Of a DNA stretch of 32,820 bases, positions 14,679 through 25,221 are shown in pieces (position 1 is the stretch's first letter; every line of letters starts with the position of its first letter). The stretch spans positions 35,601 to 68,420 of the forward strand of contig NEWS02000007.1 in the NCBI GenBank assembly GCA_002869845.2. Reading direction: 5' to 3'. Position numbers and translations under genes: made by a program. Source of the DNA: Nitrospira sp. CG24B. Lineage in GTDB: Bacteria; Nitrospirota; Nitrospiria; Nitrospirales; Nitrospiraceae. The notes beneath the pieces were generated by a model, which worked only from the letters and a program-made list of their open reading frames with translations, ran no database searches and was not told the DNA's origin.

Positions 14679-15875
14679 TCAGTCTGTTTGTTTGCGAAGA
14701 AAGGTCGGCACATCCCATTCATCTTCTGCAGTCATCACCGTTCGGTCCATGGACTCTCGCACATCGTTCATTCTTCTCAAAAAGGTGGGGCGATCGAGGT
14801 CTTTTATCGGTCGATCTGCCGCTAGTGAGGCACCCATACTGGCTAACGCTGAGGGAACAGGTTTAGCCGGTCGACTTGCGCCTCTATCAACTCCGATTGC
14901 GACTGCCGCTGTATCCTCTTCTCGTTCAAACCCGGTTGCGATCACCGTAATGATAAGTTCCTCGCCCATGTCCGGGTTGATGACCTGGCCGACAATGATG
15001 TTGGCTTCGGGATCCGCTGTCTGTTGGATGATCGAGGCGGCTTCTTCGATCTCGTGCAGCGACATGCTGGGGCCTCCCGTAATGTTTAGAAGGACACCGC
15101 AGGCCCCCTCGACACTGCCTTCTTCCAGGAGAGGACTGCACATAGCCTTTTGCGCCGCTTCGATCGCCCGATTCGGTCCATAGGACACGCCCATACCCAT
15201 GACCGCTCGTCCTGTGTGTGACATCACGGTCCGAACATCGGCAAAATCGACGTTCACATGTCCTGTGGTCGTAATGACGTCGGCGATACCCTGGATCGCT
15301 TGGCGCAACACATCATCCGCGACTTTGAATGCCTCCAGAAGCGGGGTTGATTTATCGACAATCCCTAGCAGCCGCTGGTTCGGGATCACGAGCAAGGTAT
15401 CGACATGCCGACGCAAATCCCGGATTCCTTCTTCCGCATGCTTGTGTCGCCGCTGGCCTTCATACTGAAACGGTTTTGTAACGACGCCTACCGTAAGGAT
15501 ACCCATTTCGCGGGCAATGCTGGCCACAATGGGGGCGGCTCCTGTGCCGGTTCCTCCTCCCATCCCAGCCGTGACGAAGACCATATCGGCCCCTTCGAGA
15601 CATTCTCGAATATGCTCTTTACTTTCAAGCGCGGCATCTCGACCGATCTCCGGTTTTGCCCCCGCACCCAACCCCCGGGTACGTTCCGGCCCGAGTTGGA
15701 TCTTATACGGTGCCAACGACCGATCAAGCGCCTGAAGATCGGTGTTCCCGGCGATAAAATCGACGCGTGCGAGTCCAGAGGTGATCATCGTGTTGATCGC
15801 GTTGCACCCGGCACCACCAATTCCGATCACCTTGATGCGGACCGGCGACAACATATCTTCTTGAAATGAGAACAT
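14679..15875 (-). CDS. ftsZ: Cell division protein FtsZ
   Basis: A 398-residue tubulin-like GTPase that polymerises into the Z ring. The nucleotide-binding GIGGAGCNA is at 18-26 and the tubulin signature GGGTGTG at 106-112. The T7 synergy loop [11 protein letters not shown] lies near 207-217 and supplies the catalytic Asp. After about residue 320 a short variable linker leads to the conserved tail peptide [10 protein letters not shown] (about 387-396), the docking site for FtsA and other tethers. An excellent Shine-Dalgarno AGGAGGTG sits 5 bases before the ATG. A 63-base gap separates it from ftsA, the longest of the inner dcw junctions before pgeF, so extra ftsZ expression from an internal promoter is possible, though none is clear. 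Confidence 0.98.
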   Translation of the reverse strand: MFSFQEDMLSPVRIKVIGIGGAGCNAINTMITSGLARVDFIAGNTDLQALDRSLAPYKIQLGPERTRGLGAGAKPEIGRDAALESKEHIRECLEGADMVFVTAGMGGGTGTGAAPIVASIAREMGILTVGVVTKPFQYEGQRRHKHAEEGIRDLRRHVDTLLVIPNQRLLGIVDKSTPLLEAFKVADDVLRQAIQGIADVITTTGHVNVDFADVRTVMSHTGRAVMGMGVSYGPNRAIEAAQKAMCSPLLEEGSVEGACGVLLNITGGPSMSLHEIEEAASIIQQTADPEANIIVGQVINPDMGEELIITVIATGFEREEDTAAVAIGVDRGASRPAKPVPSALASMGASLAADRPIKDLDRPTFLRRMNDVRESMDRTVMTAEDEWDVPTFLRKQTD

Positions 15876-15938
15876 TGGGACACCTCCTCACAGCGCCTCG
15901 CACGACGACCTGCCTGCCGCCCGCAAGGGTTCTAACGG

Positions 15939-17171
15939 TTAAAAGACCTCTGACACCCACTTCGTCCACCCGCGCATTTTTGCCCAGGGCCCTCCATTGC
16001 GCAGCCCGGCCGTTTCTAATTCACTGACATGTCTTCGGGCGTGTAACAATAGACCGACCCCGGTCGAATGACTGGGATGGCCGACAGTTTCTCGTAACCC
16101 TCCGACACCGGAAGGTATGCCTCGGCGTGCCGGCAAGTTCAAAACCTTCTCCGCGGCGTCGGGCATGCCCTCCAATAGCGATGTGCCCCCGGTAATCACG
16201 ACACCGGCCCCCAATATTCCTTCATAGCCGGCACGTGCAATTTCTCTTCGGACGAGCTCAAACATCTCCTCAACGCGCGGCTCTAAAATCTCGGCAATAT
16301 CTCGCCGGGAAAACGTTCGAGCTGGCCGATCTCCGACAGACGGTACTTCGATGATCTGATGCCCTGTCAGCAACTCAGTACGCGCAACACCGTACTGCGT
16401 CTTGATCTTCTCAGCCTCAGTCTGTGAAGTGTGGAGAACGAAGGCCAAGTCCTTCGTCAAATTTTGGCCGCCAATGGGAAGGACCGCTGAGTGACGGATG
16501 CTGCCATCCAGGAAAATCGCTAAATCCGTTGTCCCGCCTCCTAGGTCCACCATTGCCACACCCAAATCACGCTCTTCTTGCCCCAATACGGCTTCACTGG
16601 AAGCGAGCGGCTGCAGAATAATGTCCACGACATCGAGTCCCGCTCGATTCACGCACTTCACAATATTCTGCGCGGATGTCACGGCACCGGTGATGACATG
16701 GACGTTCACTTCCAAGCGATTGCCAGAAAGGCCTAATGGTTCGCGCACACCTTCCTGCCCATCGATCATGAACTCTCGCGGTAGCACGTGAAGAATCCTG
16801 CGTTCGTGGGGAATGACAGCGAGAGTACGGGCGCTTTCAATGGCACGCTGGATATCTTCGCGCGTCACCTCGGCTCGCTTTAGCGCCACGACGCCCTTGC
16901 AGTTTTCAGCAGAAATGTGGCTACCCGCGATACCGGTGTAGACCGAATTGATCTGGACAGCCGCCATCAATTCCGCCTCTTCGACTGCTTTCTTGATGGA
17001 TTCGACGGTGCTTTCGATGTTGACAACGACTCCCTTACGTAGGCCAAGGGAAGGACTCGATCCGACGCCGATAATACTGATCCCTCCAGCATCGGTCATC
17101 TCCGCCACGATCGCGCAGATCTTCGTGGTTCCGATGTCGAGACCGACCAGAATTTGATCCCGTTTCGGCAC
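15939..17171 (-). CDS. ftsA: Cell division protein FtsA
   Basis: A 410-residue actin-like ATPase that tethers FtsZ to the membrane. Phosphate loop 1 is GLDIGTTKICAIVAE near the start, phosphate loop 2 is MVDLGGGTTDLAIF (about 214-227), and the adenosine motif is GAGVVITGGTSLLEGM (about 328-343). The FtsA-specific 1C domain follows loop 1 (SVYTGIAGSHIS onward). The last residues MRGWTKWVSEVF form an amphipathic helix typical of the membrane targeting sequence. I place the start at the GTG at 17171. The upstream in-frame GTG at 17180 directly touches the AAGGAGG ribosome site, whereas 17171 is 9 bases from it. That site lies inside the last codons of ftsQ. Confidence 0.97.
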   Translation of the reverse strand: MPKRDQILVGLDIGTTKICAIVAEMTDAGGISIIGVGSSPSLGLRKGVVVNIESTVESIKKAVEEAELMAAVQINSVYTGIAGSHISAENCKGVVALKRAEVTREDIQRAIESARTLAVIPHERRILHVLPREFMIDGQEGVREPLGLSGNRLEVNVHVITGAVTSAQNIVKCVNRAGLDVVDIILQPLASSEAVLGQEERDLGVAMVDLGGGTTDLAIFLDGSIRHSAVLPIGGQNLTKDLAFVLHTSQTEAEKIKTQYGVARTELLTGHQIIEVPSVGDRPARTFSRRDIAEILEPRVEEMFELVRREIARAGYEGILGAGVVITGGTSLLEGMPDAAEKVLNLPARRGIPSGVGGLRETVGHPSHSTGVGLLLHARRHVSELETAGLRNGGPWAKMRGWTKWVSEVF

Positions 17172-17176
17172 CGCGA

Positions 17177-18034
17177 TCACCCTCCTTCCCGTACGACAAT
17201 CCGATTTTCGTACCGGAGATCCACTTCATTCCCTCCACGTCCGCGACCGTCAAAGTTCAGGGTCTTGAGTGTCGGTTTGACGCGTTGGAACCGTTCCCAC
17301 TGCTCTCCAACCGTTGCCTCCCCGAACTGAAATCGCACTCCCTGTACAAGCGCGATGAGGTTTGACGGGTTTTCGGCGTTTACTTGTAGCCGACCTTCGA
17401 AAGTTTGCCCGACCAAACGTGCAAGCTCGATGCCCGACGCGATGACCTGTTTTACCGATTCAGCCTCTTCCAGCAAACCTTTGGAATTGATTCCCGTCAC
17501 AAGAGGCAACGCATCATCATCGGTCTGACCGAGCCTGGTCAGCACATGCCCCTCCGCATCAGTCAGAAAGTTCTGAGAGTCGGCACGGATGACCGCGGCT
17601 GGTTTTCGCTCAACCAGGGATATACGTAACTCATGAAACAGAACGCGGGTCACTTCGGCTTCTTTGACCCACGGATGAGATTCCACCTGCTCCTTAATAA
17701 CGCTCGTGACAATATGGTGGAGGCCAGTGCCAGATTTCACCTTCGCAAGATCGAGCACTTTCTGCCTATCGATGTGGTGGCCTCCTTCGATTGTAATGGT
17801 CTTGATTTCTAGCAATGCTTGAAGCGCAGGGTCAGCGTATTTCACACTCATCATGATGACCCCTGCTACGAGCACCGTACCGAGTACCACGCCAATCCAT
17901 CGAGTCAGGGTCTTTCGTCTGGCTGTTGCCCCCAGGTGGGCTTCCCTCCCCGCTCTCTCTCCTTGCGGATCCTTCCACTGATTTTTTCGTGGCTCCACGG
18001 GAGAAGGTCGCCGCTTTCTTCCCAAGAGTCGCAT
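17177..18034 (-). CDS. ftsQ: Cell division protein FtsQ
   Basis: A 285-residue bitopic protein. A basic cytoplasmic tail (RLLGRKRR, ARRKTLTR) precedes one membrane span (about residues 47-66, IGVVLGTVLVAGVIMMSV). The POTRA domain opens with ITIEGGHHIDRQKVLDLAKV (about 80-100), then the beta domain with LVERKPAAVI and DAEGHVL. FtsQ links early and late divisome proteins by binding FtsB/FtsL in the periplasm. The ATG at 18034 has GGAG 8 bases upstream and lies 5 bases after the ddl stop; the frame stays open for 73 codons further, over ddl, but that is a shadow. The gene ends over the ftsA ribosome-binding site. Confidence 0.93.
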   Translation of the reverse strand: MRLLGRKRRPSPVEPRKNQWKDPQGERAGREAHLGATARRKTLTRWIGVVLGTVLVAGVIMMSVKYADPALQALLEIKTITIEGGHHIDRQKVLDLAKVKSGTGLHHIVTSVIKEQVESHPWVKEAEVTRVLFHELRISLVERKPAAVIRADSQNFLTDAEGHVLTRLGQTDDDALPLVTGINSKGLLEEAESVKQVIASGIELARLVGQTFEGRLQVNAENPSNLIALVQGVRFQFGEATVGEQWERFQRVKPTLKTLNFDGRGRGGNEVDLRYENRIVVREGG

Positions 18035-18039
18035 CACAC

Positions 18040-19023
18040 TCACTCCTTCGGCACTACCTGCGCAAAGCGATTCGCACGATCGAGGGCCGACTGCAGAATC
18101 CGTTCGACTAAAGCATCGTACGCAATCCCAACGTGAGCGGCGGCCATGGGCAAAAGACTCGTCTCCGTCATGCCGGGAACCGTATTGATCTCCAAGACAT
18201 AGGGCCGACCTCTCGGAGTGATCCGAAAATCCACGCGAGCAGCCCCCTCGCACTCCAACGCCTCGTAGGTTCGCCTCGCTAATTCACTGATGTGGCGCAT
18301 CACCTTGGGAGGGAACGGAGCGGGACAGAGATACTGAGTCTTGCCCTTCTGATACTTTGCCGAGAAGTCGTAAAAACCCTCAGGCGCCACGATTTCAATG
18401 GCAGGGAGCACGGTGGGACCTTCCGCCGTTGTTCCCAGAATGGAAACGGCAGCTTCATGTCCGGGGATATAACTCTCCACCATCGCCTCTGGATCATAAC
18501 GATGCGCAAGAGCGAGCGCCTCCTTCCATTGGGTGCGGCGACGCACGATCGTCACCCCGATCGTAGAACCCTGCGAAACCGGCTTGACGACAATCGGCAA
18601 TTTCAGTTTGGTCTGCCTCAGAACCTTTGCCAATGACGACCTGTCACATTCCCGCACAACGGTTCCGGCAGGTAGCGGGACACCATGTGCGGCCAATAGC
18701 ATTTTCGTAGCGGCCTTGTGCATGCCTACGGCACTCGCACGCACACCGGACCCGGTATAGGGAATTCCCAATGTCTCGAGAAATCCCTGGATGGTTCCGT
18801 CTTCACCTCCCGGTCCGTGCAGCGAGAGAAACGCAATGGCGACTTTTTGATCCTCTAAATCTCGATGCAGACGATCGGTGACATCGATGGCCACCGCATC
18901 GTATCCTTGGCGGATCAGGGCTTGATGAACAGCCTGACCGGTCTTGAGTGAAATATCCCGCTCTGAAGAGCGTCCTCCCATGAGCACGCCGATCCGGGCA
19001 TTTGTTAGACGACCCCTGGTCAC
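18040..19023 (-). CDS. ddl: D-alanine--D-alanine ligase
   Basis: A 327-residue ATP-grasp ligase making the D-Ala-D-Ala end of the peptidoglycan stem peptide. The N-terminal GVLMGGRSSERDISL is the family signature. GPGGEDGTIQGFLETLGIP and YTGSGVRASAVGMHK follow; the segment ELPIVVKPVSQGSTIGV-like (LPIVVKPVSQGSTIGVTIV) binds ATP, and the metal/phosphate site is YVLEINTVPGMTETSL near the end. The start is a GTG with AAGGGAG five bases upstream, 14 bases past murB. Position between murB and ftsQ is the classical dcw order. Confidence 0.96.
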   Translation of the reverse strand: MTRGRLTNARIGVLMGGRSSERDISLKTGQAVHQALIRQGYDAVAIDVTDRLHRDLEDQKVAIAFLSLHGPGGEDGTIQGFLETLGIPYTGSGVRASAVGMHKAATKMLLAAHGVPLPAGTVVRECDRSSLAKVLRQTKLKLPIVVKPVSQGSTIGVTIVRRRTQWKEALALAHRYDPEAMVESYIPGHEAAVSILGTTAEGPTVLPAIEIVAPEGFYDFSAKYQKGKTQYLCPAPFPPKVMRHISELARRTYEALECEGAARVDFRITPRGRPYVLEINTVPGMTETSLLPMAAAHVGIAYDALVERILQSALDRANRFAQVVPKE

Positions 19024-19037
19024 AACGACTCCCTTCG

Positions 19038-19988
19038 CTACACTTCACCCACGATTTTCAACTCCAGCTCCAATTTGATCCCCGTCTTTCGCACGATTCC
19101 CGTACGTATCTTCTTGATAAGCGAGAGGACGTCGGAGGCACTGGCCTGTCCTTGATTCACAATAAAATTGGCATGCTTTGTCGAAACCTGCGCATCACCG
19201 ACGGATGTGCCCTTGAACCCTGTCGCTTCAACAACTCGCCCTGCCGAATCGTTCAGCGGGTTCTTGAACACACAGCCGGCGCTCGGTAGCGTGAGCGGCT
19301 GCGTATCACGGCGGTAGTGGAGATAGTCTTTCACGACCTTTTCGATATCTGCTCGCACTCCCGACCTCAGTTGCAGCCATACTCCGACCACCACACCCAG
19401 CGGCAATGTCGCCCGACGATACCCAAATTCGATCGTCTCTGCGGGACAGTCCATCAGTGCGCCTTTCGGCGACACAATCCGAACGGCTTTCACTGAGTCT
19501 TTCATCTCACCGAGTCGTGTCCCTGCGTTCATGACGACACAGCCTGCGACAGTGCCAGGGATACCGGCCGCCCACTCCAATCCCGCCAGAGACCGGCGGA
19601 TGGCATGGCCAATCAGGGTCGGCATGCCGACACCGCCTTCGGCATACAACACGGATCCTGGTTCTTCTTTGATCGCGCGTAATTTCCCCAAACTAACCAC
19701 CACACCTCGAATGCCTTTGTCCCGAACCAGGAGGTTGGTGCCACCCAACACAAAGATCGGAAGATTCTGCTCTTGCGTCTGCCTGACGAGCTGGACGACA
19801 TCCTCCACATCTGCCGGCTCCACCAACACATCAGCTGGGCCACCGATGTGGAATGACGTGTACTCTCTAAGCGGCGCATTGAAGCGAACCACCCCTCGAA
19901 CGTCGGCCACGGCAGACTCCAATCTGCGCTGCGTCCGCATTGGTCGTCCCTTCGTTCCAACTGTGTGCATCAATGCACCATGGGCCAT
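19038..19988 (-). CDS. murB: UDP-N-acetylenolpyruvoylglucosamine reductase
   Basis: A 316-residue FAD enzyme that reduces UDP-GlcNAc-enolpyruvate to UDP-MurNAc. The FAD domain shows TSFHIGGPADVLVEP and FVLGGTNLLV, then EWAAGIPGTVAGCVVMNAG. The substrate domain has PSAGCVFKNP, whose Ser/Cys donates a proton, and the C-terminal Glu in LELELKIVGE. The ATG at 19988 overlaps the murC stop as TGATG. A second candidate, the ATG at 19940 (MRTQRRLESAV), has the better ribosome site AAGGGA 7 bases upstream and would give 300 residues, closer to the family. The start is therefore uncertain by 16 codons. Confidence 0.95.
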   Translation of the reverse strand: MAHGALMHTVGTKGRPMRTQRRLESAVADVRGVVRFNAPLREYTSFHIGGPADVLVEPADVEDVVQLVRQTQEQNLPIFVLGGTNLLVRDKGIRGVVVSLGKLRAIKEEPGSVLYAEGGVGMPTLIGHAIRRSLAGLEWAAGIPGTVAGCVVMNAGTRLGEMKDSVKAVRIVSPKGALMDCPAETIEFGYRRATLPLGVVVGVWLQLRSGVRADIEKVVKDYLHYRRDTQPLTLPSAGCVFKNPLNDSAGRVVEATGFKGTSVGDAQVSTKHANFIVNQGQASASDVLSLIKKIRTGIVRKTGIKLELELKIVGEV

Positions 19989-21478
19989 CAAGCAGACTCG
20001 AGCCGTGCAAGAATCCCGGTTCCAGCCTTCCAGATATCGCCCGCCCCCAACGTAAGAACGAGATCACCCGGTCTGAGATGAGGCAATACCTGATCCGGTA
20101 ACGTTTCTTTGCGCTCGAGGAAGGTCACAGATGGATGTCCTGCCGACTTGATCGTTTCGGCAAGGGCCGCTCCAGAAACTCCCGGTATCGGTGATTCACC
20201 GGCCGGATAAATTTCTGTCATAAACAGCATATCAGCGTGCGCAAAGGCATCCGCAAACTCTCCAATGCAATCCCGTGTCCGGCTATATCGATGCGGCTGG
20301 AAAATGACCACCAATCGACGATCCCAACCCTGCTTGGCAGCCGCCAGGGTCGCTTTCACCTCGGTGGGATGGTGGCCGTAGTCATCGACCACCATGATAC
20401 CGCCGGCTTCACCTCGCAAATGAAACCGCCGTTCGACTCCCGTGAAGGCCGCCAACCCCTTGCGAATCAGGTCGACAGGAATCTCCAGCTCGATGCCGAT
20501 CGCGATGGCCACCAACGCGTTGGACACGTTGTGGATCCCCGGCACAGCCAGGCGGAAGGGACCAAGATGCTTCCCACGAAAATGCGCCCGGAACTCGGCA
20601 CTCCATTGCCTCAAGTTGATGTCGGTTGCCTTGAAATCGGGTGCCGCCCCATCTCGATCGCGAAGTCCGTACGTGTGATACCGCTTGACCAGGCGAGGGA
20701 ACAGTGCGGCCAGATGATCGTCATCGGCACACAAGACCGCCACGCCGTAAAATGGAATTTTGTTGATGAATTCCAGAAAGCTTTCGGTGATGCGTTCCAT
20801 CGACCCATAGTGATCAAGGTGCTCACGGTCCAGATTGGTCACCGCCACGATGGTCGGAGAGAGGCGAAGAAATGATCCATCACTTTCGTCCGCTTCCGCC
20901 ACGAGCAAGTCGCCTCGTCCAAGCCGTGCATGACTGCCCAAGGCATTGACCTTGCCCCCAATGACCATTGTGGGGTCGAGGCCACCTTGCGCCAACACGT
21001 TTGCGACCATCGATGTCGTCGTGGTCTTTCCATGGGCACCGGCGATGGCTACCCCAAACTTCAGACGCATCAGCTCCGCCAACATCTCCGCCCGCGGAAT
21101 CACTGGAATCTGCTTGGCCTTCGCCGCCACAACTTCCGGGTTTCCCGTCGCCACGGCGGAGGAAATGACCACGACTTGCGCCTCTCCCACATTGGACTCC
21201 TGATGCCCAATGAACACTTTCCCACCGAGTTCTTCCAGTCGCCTCGTCGTCTCCGAAACGTTCAGATCTGAACCGGTCACCTTGTATCCCATCGTGAGCA
21301 GCACTTCTGCGATGCCACTCATGCCGGCCCCGCCGATTCCGACGAGATGAATCTGCTGTATTTTTCGAAATAGTGTCATGCGAGCCTGCCTTTGTCGTGC
21401 CGCTGAAGGCTGTGATCGAATCCCCTGTTCACCAACAACACTAACCTCCGGTCGCTCGAGTAGATTGGTTGATGTCAT
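19988..21478 (-). CDS. murC: UDP-N-acetylmuramate--L-alanine ligase
   Basis: A 496-residue Mur ligase that adds the first stem residue, L-Ala, to UDP-MurNAc. The UDP-binding [17 protein letters not shown] is at about 44-60, the ATP P-loop GAHGKTTTT at 147-155, then [10 protein letters not shown] and the Mur ligase C-terminal motif [15 protein letters not shown]. The ATG at 21478 has GGGAG 6 bases upstream but overlaps the end of murG by 38 bases. It adds a 33-residue Gln/Arg/Ser-rich N-terminal extension not usual for MurC. Starting at the ATG at 21379 ([11 protein letters not shown]) gives the standard length of 463 residues, with only a weak AGG ribosome site. Both are possible; I report the better ribosome site. 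Confidence 0.95.
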   Translation of the reverse strand: MTSTNLLERPEVSVVGEQGIRSQPSAARQRQARMTLFRKIQQIHLVGIGGAGMSGIAEVLLTMGYKVTGSDLNVSETTRRLEELGGKVFIGHQESNVGEAQVVVISSAVATGNPEVVAAKAKQIPVIPRAEMLAELMRLKFGVAIAGAHGKTTTTSMVANVLAQGGLDPTMVIGGKVNALGSHARLGRGDLLVAEADESDGSFLRLSPTIVAVTNLDREHLDHYGSMERITESFLEFINKIPFYGVAVLCADDDHLAALFPRLVKRYHTYGLRDRDGAAPDFKATDINLRQWSAEFRAHFRGKHLGPFRLAVPGIHNVSNALVAIAIGIELEIPVDLIRKGLAAFTGVERRFHLRGEAGGIMVVDDYGHHPTEVKATLAAAKQGWDRRLVVIFQPHRYSRTRDCIGEFADAFAHADMLFMTEIYPAGESPIPGVSGAALAETIKSAGHPSVTFLERKETLPDQVLPHLRPGDLVLTLGAGDIWKAGTGILARLESA

Positions 21479-22562
21479 GTGTCACTCCCATGAGCGTGTA
21501 ACATTCACCGACGATCACTTCGCCGGCATCAATTCGTCTCATCTCCACACTCTTCCGTTGCATTGTCCTCAGCCGTTGCGGATCCGACAAGACAGCGTGG
21601 ATCATCTCACTCAGTTTTACTCCGGTGAGATCGGCCTGCGGAAACACAATGGCTCCTCCCGCTGCCTCCATCGCCCGTGCATTCTTCATCTGATGATCAT
21701 AGATCGCCGTCGGCAACGGAATCAGAATCGCAGCTTTTCCGCAGGCCGTCAGTTCGGCGATGGTCATCGCGCCAGCACGCGCCACCACCAGATCGGCTGC
21801 CCGAAGAACAGCCGGCATATCGTAGAGAAACGGGACAATCTTGGCGTGGATACCCAATGTCCGGTACGTTTCACTGACTCGCTCGTAATCTCCCTCGCCC
21901 GTCTGATGCGTGATGGTCAGGCCTGGAAACCGTTGGCTCAGCAGGGGCAATCCTTCCAATACCGCGCTGTTGATGGCCCTAGCCCCCTGGCTCCCACCAA
22001 AAATCAGCAGGTGCTGGCCACCTTGCTTGGTTGGCGCGCTGTTGTCTGGTTGCACCAAAAACTCCTGTCGAATCGGTGTCCCGACGACGCGCACCTTCCG
22101 CCGGTCAAAGGAAGTCCCGGCCGACTCAAATGCCAAAAAAATCCGCTGCGCAAAAGGAGCGACGACTTTGTTGGCCAATCCGGGATAGGCATTTGGCTCC
22201 AGAATCACCCGGGCAATTCCTTTCAAGGCAGCAGCAGCTAACATGGTCGGACTCGTGTAGCCCCCCACCCCGATCACGAGATCAGCCTGCCGCCGCTGCA
22301 GAAGTTCCAGTGATTGCCAAATCCCAACAGGCACGGAAAAGACTCCCCGCATGACATCCAGTAGCCCCTTTCCCATCACCGGCTTGGCGGTAATCATCGC
22401 CAGTTCAAACCCTTCATGCGCGAGGACCTTCGATTCAACCCCTCGTGTCGTCCCAACAAAGAGAATCTTCGTAGAAGGGGCACGACGCTGAAATTCACGC
22501 GCCAAGGCAACCGCTGGATACAGATGCCCACCGGTCCCTCCGGCGGCGATAACAATGGTCAT
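21441..22562 (-). CDS. murG: UDP-GlcNAc:lipid I N-acetylglucosaminyltransferase MurG
   Basis: A 373-residue GT-B glycosyltransferase that turns lipid I into lipid II on the inner membrane face. The N-terminal glycine loop [10 protein letters not shown] is at 8-17, and a second G-loop VGVGGYTSP follows near 95-105. The C-terminal UDP-GlcNAc site has [14 protein letters not shown] and [10 protein letters not shown] with the conserved Glu. The start ATG overlaps the ftsW stop as ATGA. The same frame stays open for 407 codons upstream through ftsW, but that part has no MurG-like sequence and is a shadow. The tail past about residue 350 overlaps the likely murC start. Confidence 0.96.
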   Translation of the reverse strand: MTIVIAAGGTGGHLYPAVALAREFQRRAPSTKILFVGTTRGVESKVLAHEGFELAMITAKPVMGKGLLDVMRGVFSVPVGIWQSLELLQRRQADLVIGVGGYTSPTMLAAAALKGIARVILEPNAYPGLANKVVAPFAQRIFLAFESAGTSFDRRKVRVVGTPIRQEFLVQPDNSAPTKQGGQHLLIFGGSQGARAINSAVLEGLPLLSQRFPGLTITHQTGEGDYERVSETYRTLGIHAKIVPFLYDMPAVLRAADLVVARAGAMTIAELTACGKAAILIPLPTAIYDHQMKNARAMEAAGGAIVFPQADLTGVKLSEMIHAVLSDPQRLRTMQRKSVEMRRIDAGEVIVGECYTLMGVTHDINQSTRATGG

Positions 22563-23770
22563 CGTCGCCGCACCCAGCCGCGCCCACTTCGTTGTCTCAT
22601 CTCCTCCTGCCCTGCCTGGCGATCCCGCGAGATATTCAGCAAGATCCCCACTCCTACCAGACTCATGACCAAGGAAGATCCCCCATAACTGACGAACGGC
22701 AATGTCAGTCCTTTGGTCGGCAAGAGTCCCGTGACCACAGAGGCGTTGATTAACGCTTGAACGGCAATGAGCAACGTGATCCCCATGCCGAGATACCGAC
22801 CAAACGGCATTTGTGCGCGCGCCGCGATCTGAAAGCCGCGGATGGCGAACACAGCAAAGAGTAGAATAATGATTCCTGCACCTACCAATCCAAGCTCCTC
22901 TCCCATCAACGCTAAGACAAAATCGGTGTGGGCTTCTGGGAGGAAAAAGAGCTTTTGTTTGCCCTCGCCCAACCCGACTCCGAACAATCCCCCGCTGCCA
23001 AACGCAAGCAACGATTGATTGATCTGAAAACCCGATCCAGTCGGATCCTGCTCCGGATTGAGAAACGCAAGAAGCCGCTTCCAGCGATAGGGCGACAGCC
23101 AAATCAATACCGCCATCGCGACCAGCGCCACCGGTACGAGCCTGAAGAGATGGGATATTCGCGCCCCGCCAAGAAATAACATCCCCGCTGTAACCAATCC
23201 GATCACCACGATGGTCCCGAGATCTGGCTCCCGTAGAACTAAACCGCTGAGGAGACCGATCACCGCAACCGCCGGCATGACCCCATCGCGAAAACTCTGG
23301 AGCCGATCCTCCTTTTTGGCCAGATACGCCGCGAGATAAATCACGGTGACCAGCTTGACCATTTCGACCGGCTGAATTGAAATCGGTCCAAGGCGCAGCC
23401 ATCGTCTGGCCCCCTTGATCTCCACCCCGACCGACGGAATCAACACCAGGACCAACAACACGGTGATGAGACCAAGAAGCGGAAGCGCCAATCGCTTCCA
23501 CCACACATAGTCGATCCGAGACACCACATGGAGAAGTGCTAGCCCGAATGCTAGCCACGCTAGTTGCCGCTTCAGAAAGTACCACGAGTCGTGAAAGCGC
23601 TTGTTTTCTCCAGCCACCACGGCGCTTGCGCTGAACACCATCACTAGACCCACGAGCGCCAGGGTCACGGTGACGATCAACAAGAGATGATCGAACGTCA
23701 CCTGCTTCGTGGCCTTCGGGCTGGGAGTGGACCATGGCAGCGTCAGGGTCCCTGCAGATCTCTGCGCCAT
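22559..23770 (-). CDS. ftsW: Peptidoglycan glycosyltransferase FtsW
   Basis: A 403-residue SEDS-family polytopic protein with about ten hydrophobic segments from residue 28 to 385. SEDS motifs include DSWYFLKRQLAWLAFGLALL, GARRWLRLGPISIQPVEMVKL (shown here as GARRWLRLG and SIQPVEMVKL), EPDLGTIVVI, and PEAHTDFVLALMGEELG with the catalytic Asp region. The end has LPTKGLTLPFVSYGGSS. FtsW polymerises lipid II at the septum together with FtsI, which is encoded upstream in the same cluster. The ATG at 23770 is 35 bases past murD; GGAG lies about 15 bases before it, further than ideal. The C-terminus is short and Arg-rich. Confidence 0.97.
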   Translation of the reverse strand: MAQRSAGTLTLPWSTPSPKATKQVTFDHLLLIVTVTLALVGLVMVFSASAVVAGENKRFHDSWYFLKRQLAWLAFGLALLHVVSRIDYVWWKRLALPLLGLITVLLVLVLIPSVGVEIKGARRWLRLGPISIQPVEMVKLVTVIYLAAYLAKKEDRLQSFRDGVMPAVAVIGLLSGLVLREPDLGTIVVIGLVTAGMLFLGGARISHLFRLVPVALVAMAVLIWLSPYRWKRLLAFLNPEQDPTGSGFQINQSLLAFGSGGLFGVGLGEGKQKLFFLPEAHTDFVLALMGEELGLVGAGIIILLFAVFAIRGFQIAARAQMPFGRYLGMGITLLIAVQALINASVVTGLLPTKGLTLPFVSYGGSSLVMSLVGVGILLNISRDRQAGQEEMRQRSGRGWVRRR

Positions 23771-23805
23771 TGGTAAGTATCAATTCTCCTCTGCCTCGCC
23801 GTCAG

Positions 23806-25221
23806 CTACGCGGGCAACGATTGCACGAGTGCTTTAAACTGACGGCCTCGATCCTGGTAATCCGCAAACATATCGAAACTGGCACAGGCTGGTGACAGCA
23901 ACACCACCTCGCCGACACCGGCGCCCGCTGCCGCCAACTCAATGGCCTGCTTCAAGGTGTCAGCCCGTTCGACCGCCTGATAACCTTCCATCGCCTTCGC
24001 AATCAGCGGCGCCGCTTCACCGATCAGGATGAGTCGCTTCACTCTCCGTCGAATGGCGGGCGCTAACCGAGAAAAATCTCCGCCCTTGTCTCGCCCCCCG
24101 GCGATCAGCCAAATCGGCTGCTCGATACTTTCCAACGCTTTGAGAGTCGCATCCACATTGGTCCCTTTCGAGTCGTTGATAAAGCAGGTGCCTCGGCGCT
24201 CACGAACCACCTCCAACGCATGTTCCAAGCCAGGAAACTCTCTAAGAACCTGACGAACAACACTGAGAGGGCACCCGCTCAATAGTGCGTAAGTGGCAGC
24301 CACCATGGCGTTTTCTACGTTGTGATCGCCGATGATCTTGATCTCGCTCCGAGCACAGATCTCCTGAGTCTGCCCGCCAATGGTGGTCATGAGACGATCT
24401 CGATCGAGATAAGTCCCTCCGTCCAAATCAGGCGGTAACGTCTGAGTCCTCGTGAAACCCAGTACCCGAGCCCTCGCACTCCGCCGCAACAGAGCCACCC
24501 TTGAATCATCCAGATTGAAGAGGGCATAGTCGGACGGAGTTTGATTCTCGAAAATTCTGTTTTTCGCCGCGATGTATTCGTCGATTGACTCATAGCGATC
24601 CTGATGGTCCACTGTCACGTTGAGAATCGAGGCGATCCATGGATGAAACTGCTCCACGGTTTCCAGTTGGAAGCTGGACACTTCCGCCACCAACGCGTCG
24701 TACGGGCATGAGCGGCCTGCCTTCATGGCTTGCAGCGAGTGTAGGGCGGCCTCACTGATCGCCGTGCCCAGATTTCCCCCGACAAATACCCGTTTCCCAC
24801 TCTCTTGCAGCATCTTCCCAGTCAGCGTGACCGTCGTGCTCTTCCCATTGGTGCCGGTCAGAGCCAGAATTGGAGCCGAAAGAAACCTCGATGCGAGATC
24901 GAGTTCACTGATGACCTTCACACCGCGGTGGCGAACGCGCTCAAGGGCCTCCAACCGATAAGGGACTCCCGGACTAATGACGACAAGTTCGGCTGTGCTG
25001 AGAGCCGATTCATAATTCCTGCCTAAGGCGAAACGCGTCGTTGCCTGATCGAGCGATCCAAGCACACCGAGTAACTCGTCTCGATCTTTTCGATCGGCCA
25101 GCGTCACCACCGCGCCGACTTCTTGGAGTAGGCGGGCGGCGGCCACGCCACTCCGTGCCAGTCCGACGACTGTGACGCGAGCTCCTGCCAACTGTGTGGT
25201 GTCCACTCCCACCATCTCCAT
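23806..25221 (-). CDS. murD: UDP-N-acetylmuramoylalanine--D-glutamate ligase
   Basis: A 471-residue Mur ligase adding D-Glu. The UDP-binding loop [15 protein letters not shown] is at about 18-32 and the ATP P-loop TGTNGKSTT at 122-130. [12 protein letters not shown] and [11 protein letters not shown] follow, and the C-terminal domain has [17 protein letters not shown] and [11 protein letters not shown], both characteristic of MurD. The ATG at 25221 overlaps the mraY stop in TAATG. The alternative ATG two codons on (MVGVDTT) has GAGG at a better 8-base distance, so the N-terminus is uncertain by two residues. Confidence 0.96.
   Translation of the reverse strand: MEMVGVDTTQLAGARVTVVGLARSGVAAARLLQEVGAVVTLADRKDRDELLGVLGSLDQATTRFALGRNYESALSTAELVVISPGVPYRLEALERVRHRGVKVISELDLASRFLSAPILALTGTNGKSTTVTLTGKMLQESGKRVFVGGNLGTAISEAALHSLQAMKAGRSCPYDALVAEVSSFQLETVEQFHPWIASILNVTVDHQDRYESIDEYIAAKNRIFENQTPSDYALFNLDDSRVALLRRSARARVLGFTRTQTLPPDLDGGTYLDRDRLMTTIGGQTQEICARSEIKIIGDHNVENAMVAATYALLSGCPLSVVRQVLREFPGLEHALEVVRERRGTCFINDSKGTNVDATLKALESIEQPIWLIAGGRDKGGDFSRLAPAIRRRVKRLILIGEAAPLIAKAMEGYQAVERADTLKQAIELAAAGAGVGEVVLLSPACASFDMFADYQDRGRQFKALVQSLPA

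Noticed and set aside
18035..18253. 73-codon N-terminal extension of FtsQ
   Set aside because: Overlaps the end of ddl in another frame; the ATG at 18034 has a ribosome site and a normal basic N-terminal tail.
20237..20875. Plus-strand 212-codon open frame over murC
   Set aside because: Antisense shadow of murC; no promoter or ribosome site.
21378..22241. Plus-strand 287-codon open frame over murG
   Set aside because: Antisense shadow of a gene with all its motifs intact; composition is His/Gln/Arg-rich as expected for a shadow.
22563..23783. A 407-codon stop-free extension upstream of murG in the same frame, making an apparent 780-residue protein
   Set aside because: It covers ftsW in another frame, starts at a TTG, is Gly/Arg/Ser-rich with no MurG or known domain, and murG has its own ATGA-coupled start at 22562.
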